This document shows positions 26,994-34,853 of a stretch of 64,000 bases of DNA, piece by piece. The position numbers and the translations under genes are program-made. This DNA comes from Mycobacterium sp. ITM-2016-00316. Its GTDB lineage: Bacteria > Actinomycetota > Actinomycetes > Mycobacteriales > Mycobacteriaceae. Each line of letters starts with the position of its first letter. The first letter of the stretch is position 1. A model generated the notes under the pieces. That model did not search any database. It was not told the origin of the DNA and saw only the letters and a program-made list of their open reading frames with translations. The stretch is from NCBI RefSeq assembly GCF_002968335.2, contig NZ_CP134398.1, positions 5,146,001-5,210,000 of the forward strand, in the 5' to 3' direction.

Positions 26994-28364
26994 TCAGATG
27001 AACGCGCGACCCTGTTCACGGTCCAGCGGTGTCTCGGACTTGTTTTTCAGCACGAACACATAGACCACGAGCGACACCGCGACCACCACCGTGACGTAGC
27101 CGATGAACCACGGGACGTGGCCACCCTCCTTGGCCGCCTGATAGATCAGCGGAGCGGTACCGCCGAACGCGGAGTTGGCCAGGGCGTAACCCAGACCCAC
27201 GCCCAGCGCGCGAATGTGCGACGGGAACAGCTCGGCTTTCACGATCGCATTGATCGAGGTGTACCCGGTCAAGATGACGTAACCGACGCACACGAGCGTG
27301 AGGGAGGCTGCCACCGAAGTGGTTCGGGGCAGATAGGTGATCAACACGTAGGTGTAGAACAGTGCTCCGACGCCGAAGAACACCAGCACGGGCTTGCGGC
27401 CCACCTTGTCGCTGATCATCCCGCCGATCGGCTGGATGACCATGAGGAACGTCAGACCGACCAAGTTGATCCACGTCGCCGTCATGCCGTGGTCCTCGTA
27501 GGCCGACTTGACGATCGCCGGCGCGTTGACGCTGTAGGTGTAGAACGCGATGGTGCCGCCGATGGTGACCAGGAAACAGGTCAACAGCGCCCGCCCGTGC
27601 CCGGTCACCAGCTCGCGGATCGACCCCGAACCGTGGTCCTCGCCGCGTCGCACCGCGTCGAGCTGCTCGGTGGTGAGCGACTCGTCCATGCTGCGGCGCA
27701 ACCAGAAGACCACCACAGCGGCAACCCCACCGATGAAGAACGCGATGCGCCAACCGAATTCCGCAATCTGCTCGCGTTCCAGGAACGTCTGCATGATCAG
27801 CAGCGTCAGCTGCGCGAGCACGTGCCCGCCGACGAGCGTGACGTACTGGAACGACGAGAAGAACCCGCGCCGCTCCCGGGTGGCCGCCTCGGACATATAG
27901 GTCGCGGAGGTCCCGTATTCACCGCCGGTGGCGAAGCCCTGGACCAGCCGGCACATCACCAGGATCACCGCTGCCCACACGCCGATGCTCTCCCGGCCCG
28001 GTGTCAGCGCGATCACCAGGGAGCACGCTGCCATCAGCGAGACGCTGAACGTCAGTGCCGTGCGCCGGCCCCGCCGATCGGCGAAGCGGCCGAAGAACCA
28101 CGAACCGACCGGGCGCATCACGAACGTCACCGCGAAGATCGCGTAGACGTAGAGCGTCGAGTTCTTGTCCGCGGAGTCGAAGAACTGGTTCTCGAAGTAC
28201 GACGCGAACACCGTGTAGACGTAGACGTCGTACCACTCGACGAGGTTGCCGGACGAGCCGCGCAGCGTGTTGAAGATCGCCCGGCGGGTGGCTGCCGCTG
28301 ACGACGGAGCCGGCGCCGATCCGGTGCCGTCGCCGGCCGGCTCTCGGGTGGCCGAACTGGTCAT
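26994..28364 (-). CDS. MHS-family MFS permease, alpha-ketoglutarate (KgtP)-like
   Basis: A 456-residue transporter with about 12 membrane helices. It closely follows KgtP in several segments: SGNLVEWYDVYVYT at about 37-50, GRFADRRGRRTAL after helix 2, GGEYGTSATYMSEAATRERRGFF, DKVGRKP in the central loop and KAELFPSHIRALGVGLGYA in helix 10. This supports proton symport of alpha-ketoglutarate or a similar dicarboxylate. It lies 20 bases upstream of the TAXI gene and 125 bases downstream of the sensor kinase on the same strand. Confidence 0.87.
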   Translation of the reverse strand: MTSSATREPAGDGTGSAPAPSSAAATRRAIFNTLRGSSGNLVEWYDVYVYTVFASYFENQFFDSADKNSTLYVYAIFAVTFVMRPVGSWFFGRFADRRGRRTALTFSVSLMAACSLVIALTPGRESIGVWAAVILVMCRLVQGFATGGEYGTSATYMSEAATRERRGFFSSFQYVTLVGGHVLAQLTLLIMQTFLEREQIAEFGWRIAFFIGGVAAVVVFWLRRSMDESLTTEQLDAVRRGEDHGSGSIRELVTGHGRALLTCFLVTIGGTIAFYTYSVNAPAIVKSAYEDHGMTATWINLVGLTFLMVIQPIGGMISDKVGRKPVLVFFGVGALFYTYVLITYLPRTTSVAASLTLVCVGYVILTGYTSINAIVKAELFPSHIRALGVGLGYALANSAFGGTAPLIYQAAKEGGHVPWFIGYVTVVVAVSLVVYVFVLKNKSETPLDREQGRAFI

Positions 28365-28489
28365 AGCTGTTCCCTCCTGATCCGCGACGCACCGGCGCGG
28401 GCTACAGCGTCGCCGACGTCGTCGTCGCCCCCACTGTGAAGGCTGTCACAGCCACTTCGGAAGGCGTCGACGGCAGTCCTAACACTCCC

Positions 28490-29911
28490 TTAGGACGAAT
28501 TCTGCGTGCCGTCGGCGCCGGGCAATCGCACCTCGACACGCAACCCCCCGGTCGGCACCGCGCTGACGCGAAGCGATCCACCGGCGCGTTCGGTGAGGGC
28601 GCGGGCGATGGCCAGACCGAGACCGGTGCCCTGACCGACCGTGTTGGCGGCGCGGAAAAAACGGGTCGCGACCATCGGGAGATCCTGCGCCGATACGCCG
28701 CGGCCATCGTCCTGAACCCAGAGGATCACCTCATCGCCGACGTGGCGGGCAACGACCTCGGCGCGCGCGCCCGCTCCGCTGTACTTCGCCACGTTGCTCA
28801 GCGCGATGTCCAGGATCCCGGTGAGGTCACGCGCAGGAAGGGCCGCGCCGACGTCGGCGGGTGCATCGGTGACGACGGTGACGCCTGCATCGGCCAGCGC
28901 GGCGGACCAGAACTCGACGCGTTCGATGATCGCGGCACCGACGTCCGTGGAGACCGGTGCATCGTCGGCGTCGGGACGGCTCTCGGCGGTGGCCAGGGCG
29001 AGCAGGTCGGTGACGATGCTCGTCAGACGGTCGACCTCCACGGTCGCCTTCTGGTGCGCGGCCACCGACGATTCGGGCAGCCCCATGCCCAGCATGTCGA
29101 GCCGCATGCGCAACGCGGCGAGCGGGTTGCGCAGGGCGTGGGCCGAGTCGGCGACCAGCCGGCGCTGCGCGTCGGCGGCCGCATCGACGTCGCGGGCCAT
29201 CGCGTCGAAGGCGGCTGCGAGTTGGCGCACCTCGTACGGGCCTGCGTAGCGACCAGTGGGCGGTTCCTCGACGCCGGCGACGGGATCGGCCGCTGCCCGG
29301 TCGCGCACCCGGCGTCGCAGCGACGCCGCCCGGTCGGCCAGGTCGGTCACCGGCCGCACTGTCCAGCGCGACAGCGCAACGGCGATGGCCGACGCGATGC
29401 ACAGCAACGCCACCGCACCTGCGGCGATCAGCGCCCACACGCGCATGACCTCACCGCGGGCGGCGGCGGTCGAGGCGGCCAGCACCACGGCGCCGTCCAC
29501 CTGCGTGCCGGTGCCGACCGGGACTGCGACCAGCAGCCGGCGCGGCGACCATGGCATCACGGTGTCAGGAGCGCGGCTGCGCTGGTTGCGCAACGCTTCG
29601 GAGACTGCGTCGGCGATCTCACCGGAGATGTCGTCCATGCCGGCTGCGGCGCGCGGTGCTCCGTCCCTGCCGACGATGACCACCGGCTCGCCGTAGAGAC
29701 TGTGGTAGCGGTCTACCGCCTGCTGCAATTCGAGATCGCGCGAATCATGCTCGCGTGCAGCGAGATCAGCGAAGTAGGAGGCCGCGGCCATCCGGTTCTC
29801 ACTCAAGCGTTGCATCCGTTCGCGCCCCAGCGTCACCGCCAGCGGCACCGCCAGCCCGACGACGACGATGGTCGAGTAGACGACGAGGACCAGCAGGACG
29901 CGCCGCCACAT
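28490..29911 (-). CDS. Sensor histidine kinase
   Basis: A 473-residue membrane kinase: TM1 (about 5-27), an extracytoplasmic sensor region (about 28-155), TM2 (about 158-181), a HAMP-like linker to about 245, the dimerisation/phosphoacceptor helix with His258 in DSAHALRNPL, and an ATPase domain with N-box SNVAKYS, G1 box DDGRGV and G2 box GQGTGLGLAIA. The H-box deviates from the usual HELRTPL. The domain layout resembles TctE/QseC-type kinases that sense carboxylates. Its ATG lies one base after the response regulator stop codon. Confidence 0.9.
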   Translation of the reverse strand: MWRRVLLVLVVYSTIVVVGLAVPLAVTLGRERMQRLSENRMAAASYFADLAAREHDSRDLELQQAVDRYHSLYGEPVVIVGRDGAPRAAAGMDDISGEIADAVSEALRNQRSRAPDTVMPWSPRRLLVAVPVGTGTQVDGAVVLAASTAAARGEVMRVWALIAAGAVALLCIASAIAVALSRWTVRPVTDLADRAASLRRRVRDRAAADPVAGVEEPPTGRYAGPYEVRQLAAAFDAMARDVDAAADAQRRLVADSAHALRNPLAALRMRLDMLGMGLPESSVAAHQKATVEVDRLTSIVTDLLALATAESRPDADDAPVSTDVGAAIIERVEFWSAALADAGVTVVTDAPADVGAALPARDLTGILDIALSNVAKYSGAGARAEVVARHVGDEVILWVQDDGRGVSAQDLPMVATRFFRAANTVGQGTGLGLAIARALTERAGGSLRVSAVPTGGLRVEVRLPGADGTQNSS

Positions 29912-29912
29912 G

Positions 29913-30575
29913 TCACGAACTCCACCGGTAGCCGTACCCGCGGATGGTCGCGATCGCGTCCGGTCTGCCCAGCTTGGCCCGAAGTGATGTCATGTGGACG
30001 TCGAGACTTCTCGAGATCGCCACGTAGGCGTCACCCCAGATCGCGTCCATCAGCTCCTGCCGGCTGACCGCTTGGCCGCGGCGGACCACGAGATACGCCA
30101 GGACCTCGAATTCCTTGGGTGCAAGGCCGATCTCGGCACCGCAGATCTCGACCCGCCGGGCACTCAGGTCGACGACGATATCGCCGGCCTCGACCACGTC
30201 GGGTTCCGACGTTGCCATGGGAGTGCCTCGGCGGCGGGCGGCCACCTCGATTCGGGCCCGTAGTTCGCCCAGACGTGCGGGCTTCACCACGTAGTCGTCG
30301 GCACCTGTGCGCAGCGCACGCACCACGGAGCGTTCGTCATCACGCGCGGTCAACACCACCACCGGGATCTGGCTGACTCCCCGTAGCCGGCGCAGGATGG
30401 TCAGCCCATCGTCGTCGGGCAGACCGAGGTCGAGCAGAACGAGGTCGACGTCACGGTGACCGAGCAGCAGGTCGGAACCGCGACGCATCCGCACCGGTGA
30501 GTGGCCCACTCCGGCCAGCGCATCGACCAACGCCTCGCCGAGGCCGTCGTCGTCCTCCACCACCGCGATGCGCAT
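29913..30575 (-). CDS. OmpR-family response regulator
   Basis: A 220-residue regulator with a receiver domain (EDD pocket at 7-9, phospho-acceptor Asp49 in LLDLGLPDDDG, Lys in DDYVVKPARLGEL) and a C-terminal winged helix (about 125-217) ending TIRGYGYRW. ATG 30575 is preferred; an in-frame TTG at 30584 is the alternative. It is the first gene of the run RR-kinase-permease-TAXI protein and probably controls it. Confidence 0.91.
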   Translation of the reverse strand: MRIAVVEDDDGLGEALVDALAGVGHSPVRMRRGSDLLLGHRDVDLVLLDLGLPDDDGLTILRRLRGVSQIPVVVLTARDDERSVVRALRTGADDYVVKPARLGELRARIEVAARRRGTPMATSEPDVVEAGDIVVDLSARRVEICGAEIGLAPKEFEVLAYLVVRRGQAVSRQELMDAIWGDAYVAISRSLDVHMTSLRAKLGRPDAIATIRGYGYRWSS

Positions 30576-30603
30576 CGGGTCCAAGGTACGACACTCGCTC
30601 GCC

Positions 30604-31188
30604 CTACCGCGGCTCCCAGAGCCGGTCGATCTGTTCCTGCCCGTCCGCCAGGCTCTGCGCCGCCAGCCCGCGCAGATCGGCCATCGCAGGATTCGTCTCG
30701 GCCATGGTGAGTTCGACGACGACGAAACGCGGCTGCAGCCCGGTCAGGGACACCCCGTGCGCCAGCCAGGTCTGCGCATGATCCCAGCCTTCGCGGGGCG
30801 TGCCGGGGCCGTAGCCCCCGCCCCGGGTCTCGACGGCCACCAGGTCGGTGCCGCCGAGCAGGCCCGCACCGGTGTTCTCGTCGATCGAGAGGCCGACCGC
30901 GACGATGTGATCGACCCACGCCTTGACGGTGCTCGGCGGGCCGAAGTTGTACAGCGGCAGGCCGAGGATGACGGTGTCGGCCGCCTTGACCTCGTCAATC
31001 AGTGTCGCGCTCAGGGTTGCCGAGGTGCGCGGGTCCAGGTGGGGCAGCGGGTCCGCGAAGAGGTCACGGTAGGTCGCCGTTCCGGCCGGGTGGGCGGCGC
31101 GCCAGCGATCTGCGGCGCGTGCGGTGAGACGGCGGCTGACCGAACGGTCCTCCTGGACCGACGAGTCGAGGTGAAGCAAGTGCGGCAT
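30604..31188 (-). CDS. FMN-dependent NAD(P)H azoreductase/quinone reductase (AzoR-like)
   Basis: A 194-residue flavodoxin-fold protein. The N-terminal LHLDSSVQEDRSVSRRL binds the FMN phosphate, LPLYNFGPPSTVKAWVDHI (about 77-95) is the AzoR signature, and VETRGGGYG lines the flavin ring. AzoR-like enzymes reduce quinones and azo compounds with NAD(P)H. The gene is divergent from a MarR regulator with a clear palindrome between them, the usual arrangement for quinone- or electrophile-responsive detoxification. Confidence 0.89.
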   Translation of the reverse strand: MPHLLHLDSSVQEDRSVSRRLTARAADRWRAAHPAGTATYRDLFADPLPHLDPRTSATLSATLIDEVKAADTVILGLPLYNFGPPSTVKAWVDHIVAVGLSIDENTGAGLLGGTDLVAVETRGGGYGPGTPREGWDHAQTWLAHGVSLTGLQPRFVVVELTMAETNPAMADLRGLAAQSLADGQEQIDRLWEPR

Positions 31189-31204
31189 GGATGATCCCCT
31201 ACAT

Positions 31205-31227
31205 ATAGTTTGTAAAGTACAAATTAT
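31205..31227. promoter_or_regulatory. Candidate MarR operator between the azoreductase and MarR genes
   Basis: ATAgTTTGTA-aag-TACAAAtTAT is a 23-base inverted repeat with ten-base arms and one mismatched pair, lying in the 83-base gap between the divergent starts at 31188 and 31272. The size, symmetry and location fit a MarR dimer site controlling both genes. Confidence 0.72.
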
Positions 31228-31271
31228 CTATACCACGGGATCGATTGGTTCATTCCCGTACTCTTGCCCGA

Positions 31272-31757
31272 ATGAGTGACAGTCCGGTGCACGACCAGTT
31301 ACTGGGACCGTTACTGGACCTGCTCGCCCGCAGGTTGCGTGGTGCCGCTGAGTCCGAACTCGCCGCGTTCGATCTGCGCCCCCGCCACGTGATCGGACTG
31401 ACCCTGTTGCGCGACTTCGGCGAACACAGCCAGACCGCACTCGCCGCCAGCCTCGGCATCGATCCGACCAATGTGGTGGCACTGCTCAACGAACTCGAAT
31501 CGGCCGGGCTGATCGAGCGTCGCCGGTCACCGCAGGACCGCCGACGCCACACCGTCGTGCTGACGCCGGCGGGCGCACAGCGACTAGCCGAGGTCGAGCA
31601 CGCACTGGCCCGCCTGGAGCATCGACTGTTCGCGGAAATGGACAGCGAGGAACAGACCGCGTTGTACGGACTGCTGCAGCGGGCCGCATCGGCCACTACC
31701 GACGCCCACGGGTCACCGGAGCTCGAATGCTCCGGTGCCGCGGATGAGATCTGTTAG
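31272..31757 (+). CDS. MarR-family transcriptional regulator
   Basis: A 161-residue winged-helix regulator. The recognition helix region is QTALAASLGIDPTNVVALLNELESAGLIERRRSPQD with the wing DRRRHTVVLTPAG, flanked by dimerisation helices. The ATG at 31272 (MSDSPVHDQ) gives the normal family length; nine extra upstream codons are open but unlikely. It probably represses the divergent azoreductase through the palindrome at 31205-31227. Its stop overlaps that of the convergent cyp142 by four bases. Confidence 0.9.
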   Translation: MSDSPVHDQLLGPLLDLLARRLRGAAESELAAFDLRPRHVIGLTLLRDFGEHSQTALAASLGIDPTNVVALLNELESAGLIERRRSPQDRRRHTVVLTPAGAQRLAEVEHALARLEHRLFAEMDSEEQTALYGLLQRAASATTDAHGSPELECSGAADEIC

Positions 31758-32980
31758 GCCCCAACCGGTTTCGTCGGGGTGAACACCACCGGCATGGATT
31801 CCAGCCCGCTGACGAAGTTCGCAGGCCGCAGCGGCAGCATGTTCTCGTCGGCCAGCCGCAGGTCCGGCAGCCGCTGCAACACCTTGGTCAGCATGATCTT
31901 CAGCTCCAGGCGCGCCAGCTGGTTCCCCATGCAGAAGTGTGTGCCGAAGCCGAAGGCCAGGTGGTTGTTCGGGTTTCGGTCGATCCGGAAGTTCTCCGGG
32001 TCACCGAACACCTCCTCGTCGAAGTTCGCGGCCTCGAACATCAACATGATCTTCTCGTCCTTGCGCAACTGAGCGCCGTGGAACTCGGTGTCCGCGGTGA
32101 GGGTGCGGCACATGTTCTTCACCGGCGAGGTCCAGCGCAGCATCTCCTCGATCGCCATCGGCAGCTTCTCGGGATCGGCGGTGAGCTGATTCCACTGATC
32201 ACGGTGGCGCAGAATCTGTTCGGTGCCACCGGAGAGCGTGTGCCGGGTCGTCTCGTCACCGCCGATGAGGATCAGCAGCGTCTCCATGACGATCTCGGCG
32301 TCCTCCATCCGGGAGCCCTCGACCTCGGAGTTGACCAGGATCGAGAACAGGTCGTCGGTCGGTTCGGCGCGCCGCTTGCCGATCACGTCCATGGTGAACG
32401 CGGTGTAGGCGGCAAAGGTGTCCATCAGCAGCTTGATGGTGTCCTCATCGACGTGCGAGCTCAGCCCGCACACCAGATCATCGGACCACTTGAGCAGCAG
32501 GTCCCGCTCCTGGGGTGCCACGCCGAGCATGTCTCCGATCACCGCCATCGGCAGCGGGGCGGCGATATCGCGGACGAAATCGCATTCACCCTTCTCACAC
32601 ACCGCGTCGATCAGGGCGTCACACAGGTTTCCGATCGAGGGCAGCTTGTCCATCACCCGCTTACGGGTGAACCCGGCGTTGACCAGCTTGCGCCGCAACA
32701 GATGTGAGGGGTCGTCCATATCGATCATGTACGGCATGCCGGGCTGGTCGGGACGGATCCCCCCGGCGCTGGAGAACAGTTCAGGATTGCGCTCGGCGTC
32801 GAGCAGTGCGGCGTGACTGGCCGCGGCGGCCTGCCCGTTACGGTCGCGGAACACCGGTTCGTGAGCACGCATCCACCGGTAGGCCTCGCGCGCGGTGGTG
32901 CCGTCGGCGTAGAACCGGCCGTCGGCCAGGTCCACATCGGGCCGCGCTTTCGTTGACGGACCCGCCAGAACCCCAGTCAT
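31754..32980 (-). CDS. cyp142: Cytochrome P450 CYP142, sterol C26/C27 terminal hydroxylase
   Basis: A 408-residue soluble P450. The heme-ligand loop FGFGTHFCMGNQLARLE is near 343-359, the I-helix oxygen-activating motif is IGGDETTRHTL, and the K-helix ExxR appears in EEMLRWTSP. The sequence and position next to an Rv3519-like gene match CYP142, which hydroxylates and oxidises the terminal methyl of cholesterol/cholestenone. The gene is full length here. The ATG overlaps the upstream gene's stop by four bases. The electron donor may be the small ferredoxin at 11327. Confidence 0.92.
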   Translation of the reverse strand: MTGVLAGPSTKARPDVDLADGRFYADGTTAREAYRWMRAHEPVFRDRNGQAAAASHAALLDAERNPELFSSAGGIRPDQPGMPYMIDMDDPSHLLRRKLVNAGFTRKRVMDKLPSIGNLCDALIDAVCEKGECDFVRDIAAPLPMAVIGDMLGVAPQERDLLLKWSDDLVCGLSSHVDEDTIKLLMDTFAAYTAFTMDVIGKRRAEPTDDLFSILVNSEVEGSRMEDAEIVMETLLILIGGDETTRHTLSGGTEQILRHRDQWNQLTADPEKLPMAIEEMLRWTSPVKNMCRTLTADTEFHGAQLRKDEKIMLMFEAANFDEEVFGDPENFRIDRNPNNHLAFGFGTHFCMGNQLARLELKIMLTKVLQRLPDLRLADENMLPLRPANFVSGLESMPVVFTPTKPVGA

Positions 32981-33705
32981 GCAATCTCCTTGGCATCGCC
33001 GAATGTCATCTGTACGTTCTCCGCCGAGCTCGAGACGAGGGCGCGTTTGGGCAATCCGAGCGCGGCCAGCTCGCGTCCGATCGGATGGCCACCGAGCCGC
33101 ACAGTCACCCCACCGGGCCGGTACCGCACACCCGAAAGCCGCATCTCCCCCGCCGTTTCGCGGGTGACGCCGTCCAGATGCGAGTAGGTCGGATGCACCT
33201 GCGGTTTCGACGTGAACGCCGCGGGCACCGCCAACCCCCTGCCGAACTCCATGCTCACCGCGTGCCGGCCGTCGACGCTGACATCGAAGCCGAAGCTATG
33301 GCCCGATCGAACAGTGAAGTCCGCCATGACTTTCGGGTATCCCCAGATATGGCGGCCCGCTTCCATGGTGAACGCGCCGTCCACCGGCAGGTGGTGGATG
33401 AACGCCGCGGCCTCACCCAGCGCGCGCAGCCCCGAGGCCGTTGATCCCGGCGGGTTCACCATCACGTTGGTGCCGTATTCCAGATACGGCCCGAGGTCCC
33501 CGTCGACGTAGTGCATCAACATCAGGATCACCATGGCGCGCCGGCGCCGGTACCGGCACACCTGCAGTCCGCTGTAGTCGATCATCCGCTGCGCGGCGTC
33601 GGCGTCGACGGAGAACATGGCCATGTGCTGGGTGGCCCGGCGGATCTGCACGGGCATCGTCACGGTTTCACCCGCGATCACGTATTGCGATGTGGCGTGG
33701 GTCAC
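32977..33705 (-). CDS. Acetoacetate decarboxylase-like protein (Rv3519-like)
   Basis: A 242-residue protein of the acetoacetate decarboxylase-like fold, with YTxxx-type beta barrel strands and GEAAAFIHHLPVDGAFTMEAGRHIWGYPKVMAD (split here: GRHIWGYPK near 118) recognisable as the ADC family core. The lysine of GYPK is in the region of the ADC Schiff-base site, though activity is not established. GTG 33705 (VTHATSQY) is preferred to ATG 33735, because 33735 lies inside a 25-base inverted repeat. Translationally coupled to cyp142. Confidence 0.8.
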   Translation of the reverse strand: MTHATSQYVIAGETVTMPVQIRRATQHMAMFSVDADAAQRMIDYSGLQVCRYRRRRAMVILMLMHYVDGDLGPYLEYGTNVMVNPPGSTASGLRALGEAAAFIHHLPVDGAFTMEAGRHIWGYPKVMADFTVRSGHSFGFDVSVDGRHAVSMEFGRGLAVPAAFTSKPQVHPTYSHLDGVTRETAGEMRLSGVRYRPGGVTVRLGGHPIGRELAALGLPKRALVSSSAENVQMTFGDAKEIA

Positions 33706-33728
33706 GCGCCCCAATCTAGAGCGCGCAG

Positions 33729-33753
33729 TAGACACTTTGCAAGGAAGTGTCTA
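33729..33753. promoter_or_regulatory. Inverted repeat upstream of the ADC-like gene and cyp142
   Basis: TAGACACTT-tgcaagg-AAGTGTCTA has two perfect nine-base arms separated by seven bases. It sits upstream of the GTG at 33705 and just after the stop of the F420-type oxidoreductase (33763, same strand). It does not fit the KstR consensus. The geometry suggests a dimeric repressor or activator site for the ADC-like/cyp142 operon. Confidence 0.6.
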
Positions 33754-33762
33754 GTCGGCGAA

Positions 33763-34794
33763 CTACACCAGCGCGGCGAGATCCTTGATCTGCTCGCTGG
33801 AGCGCGCACCGACGACCATCATCGTCACGCCCGCGGCCTCCCAGGCGACGATCTGTTCCTTGACGTAGTCGAGGTTGCCGACGATTGCCGAGTCATCGAC
33901 GAGTTCGTCGGGAATGACCTTGGCCGCCTCATCTTTGCGGTCGGTCCTGAACAGCTTCGTCACGTCGTCGACGACCTCGGCGTACCCCATCCGGCGGTAC
34001 ACGTCGGCGTGGAAGTTGGTGTCCTCGGCGCCCATGCCGCCCATATAGAGCGCCAGATGCGGCTTCATGAGCTCCATGATGGCCGGGCGGTCGTCGGTGA
34101 CGACGACCTGCGCGGTCGCGCAGATCTCGAAGGTTTCGCGGGTGCGGCGCGCGCCGGGGCGGGCGAAACCCTCGTCGAGCCACTCGTTGTACATGCCGGC
34201 GATGCGCGGTGAGTAGAAGATCGGCAGCCAGCCGTCGGCGACCTCGGCGGCCAGCGCCACGTTCTTGGGACCCTCGGCGCCCAGCATCACCGGGATGTCG
34301 GCGCGCAACGGGTGGGTGATCGGCTTGAGGTTCTTGCCCAGTCCGGTGGTGCCCTCGCCGGTCAGCGGCAGCGGATAGTGCGGGCCGTCGCTGCGCACCG
34401 GCGCCTCGCGGGCCCAGACCTGGCGCAGGATGTCGATGTATTCGCGGGTGCGGGCCAGCGGCTTGGGGAACTTCGCGCCGTACCAGCCCTCGACCACCTG
34501 CGGCCCGGAGACGCCGAGGCCGACGATGTGCCGCCCGCCGGAGAGATGGTCGAGCGTCAGCGCGGCCATGGCGAGCGCCGTGGGCGTGCGGGCCGAGAGC
34601 TGCAGCACCGAGGTGCCCAGCCGCATGCGCGTGGTCTCACGTCCCCACCAGGCCAGCGGGGTGTAGGCATCCGAGCCCCACGCCTCCGCGGTGAAGACGG
34701 TGTCGAAGCCCTCGGCTTCGGCCGTGGCGACGAGTTCGGCGTGGTTCTCCGGCGGCTGCGCGCCCCAGTATCCGAGTTGCAAACCGAGCTTCAT
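33763..34794 (-). CDS. LLM-class F420-dependent oxidoreductase (Rv3520c-like)
   Basis: A 343-residue luciferase-like TIM barrel. GLQLGYWGAQPP starts the barrel and VGLGVSGPQVVEGWYGAKF (about 98-116) is the usual cofactor-proximal segment in F420-dependent LLM enzymes; VMLGAEGPKNVALAAEVADGW follows. The genes of this group in the KstR regulon are presumed to oxidise or reduce a sterol intermediate; the substrate is not known. Divergent from the DUF35-ltp4-ltp3 operon with a perfect KstR operator between. Confidence 0.88.
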   Translation of the reverse strand: MKLGLQLGYWGAQPPENHAELVATAEAEGFDTVFTAEAWGSDAYTPLAWWGRETTRMRLGTSVLQLSARTPTALAMAALTLDHLSGGRHIVGLGVSGPQVVEGWYGAKFPKPLARTREYIDILRQVWAREAPVRSDGPHYPLPLTGEGTTGLGKNLKPITHPLRADIPVMLGAEGPKNVALAAEVADGWLPIFYSPRIAGMYNEWLDEGFARPGARRTRETFEICATAQVVVTDDRPAIMELMKPHLALYMGGMGAEDTNFHADVYRRMGYAEVVDDVTKLFRTDRKDEAAKVIPDELVDDSAIVGNLDYVKEQIVAWEAAGVTMMVVGARSSEQIKDLAALV

Positions 34795-34830
34795 TCAGGA
34801 CGCCTCCAGACCCATGGTTGAAACCATTCT

Positions 34831-34844
34831 TAGAACCTGTTCTA
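34831..34844. promoter_or_regulatory. KstR operator between the F420 oxidoreductase and the ltp operon
   Basis: TAGAACCTGTTCTA is a perfect KstR palindrome, 37 bases from the oxidoreductase start (34794, minus) and 10 bases before the GTG at 34854 (plus). Confidence 0.87.
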
Positions 34845-34853
34845 CTCGATGCC

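Noticed and set aside
33716..33729. KstR-like site TAGAGCGCGCAGTA upstream of the ADC-like gene
   Set aside because: It misses several of the conserved AAC and GTT positions, so it is not counted as a KstR operator.
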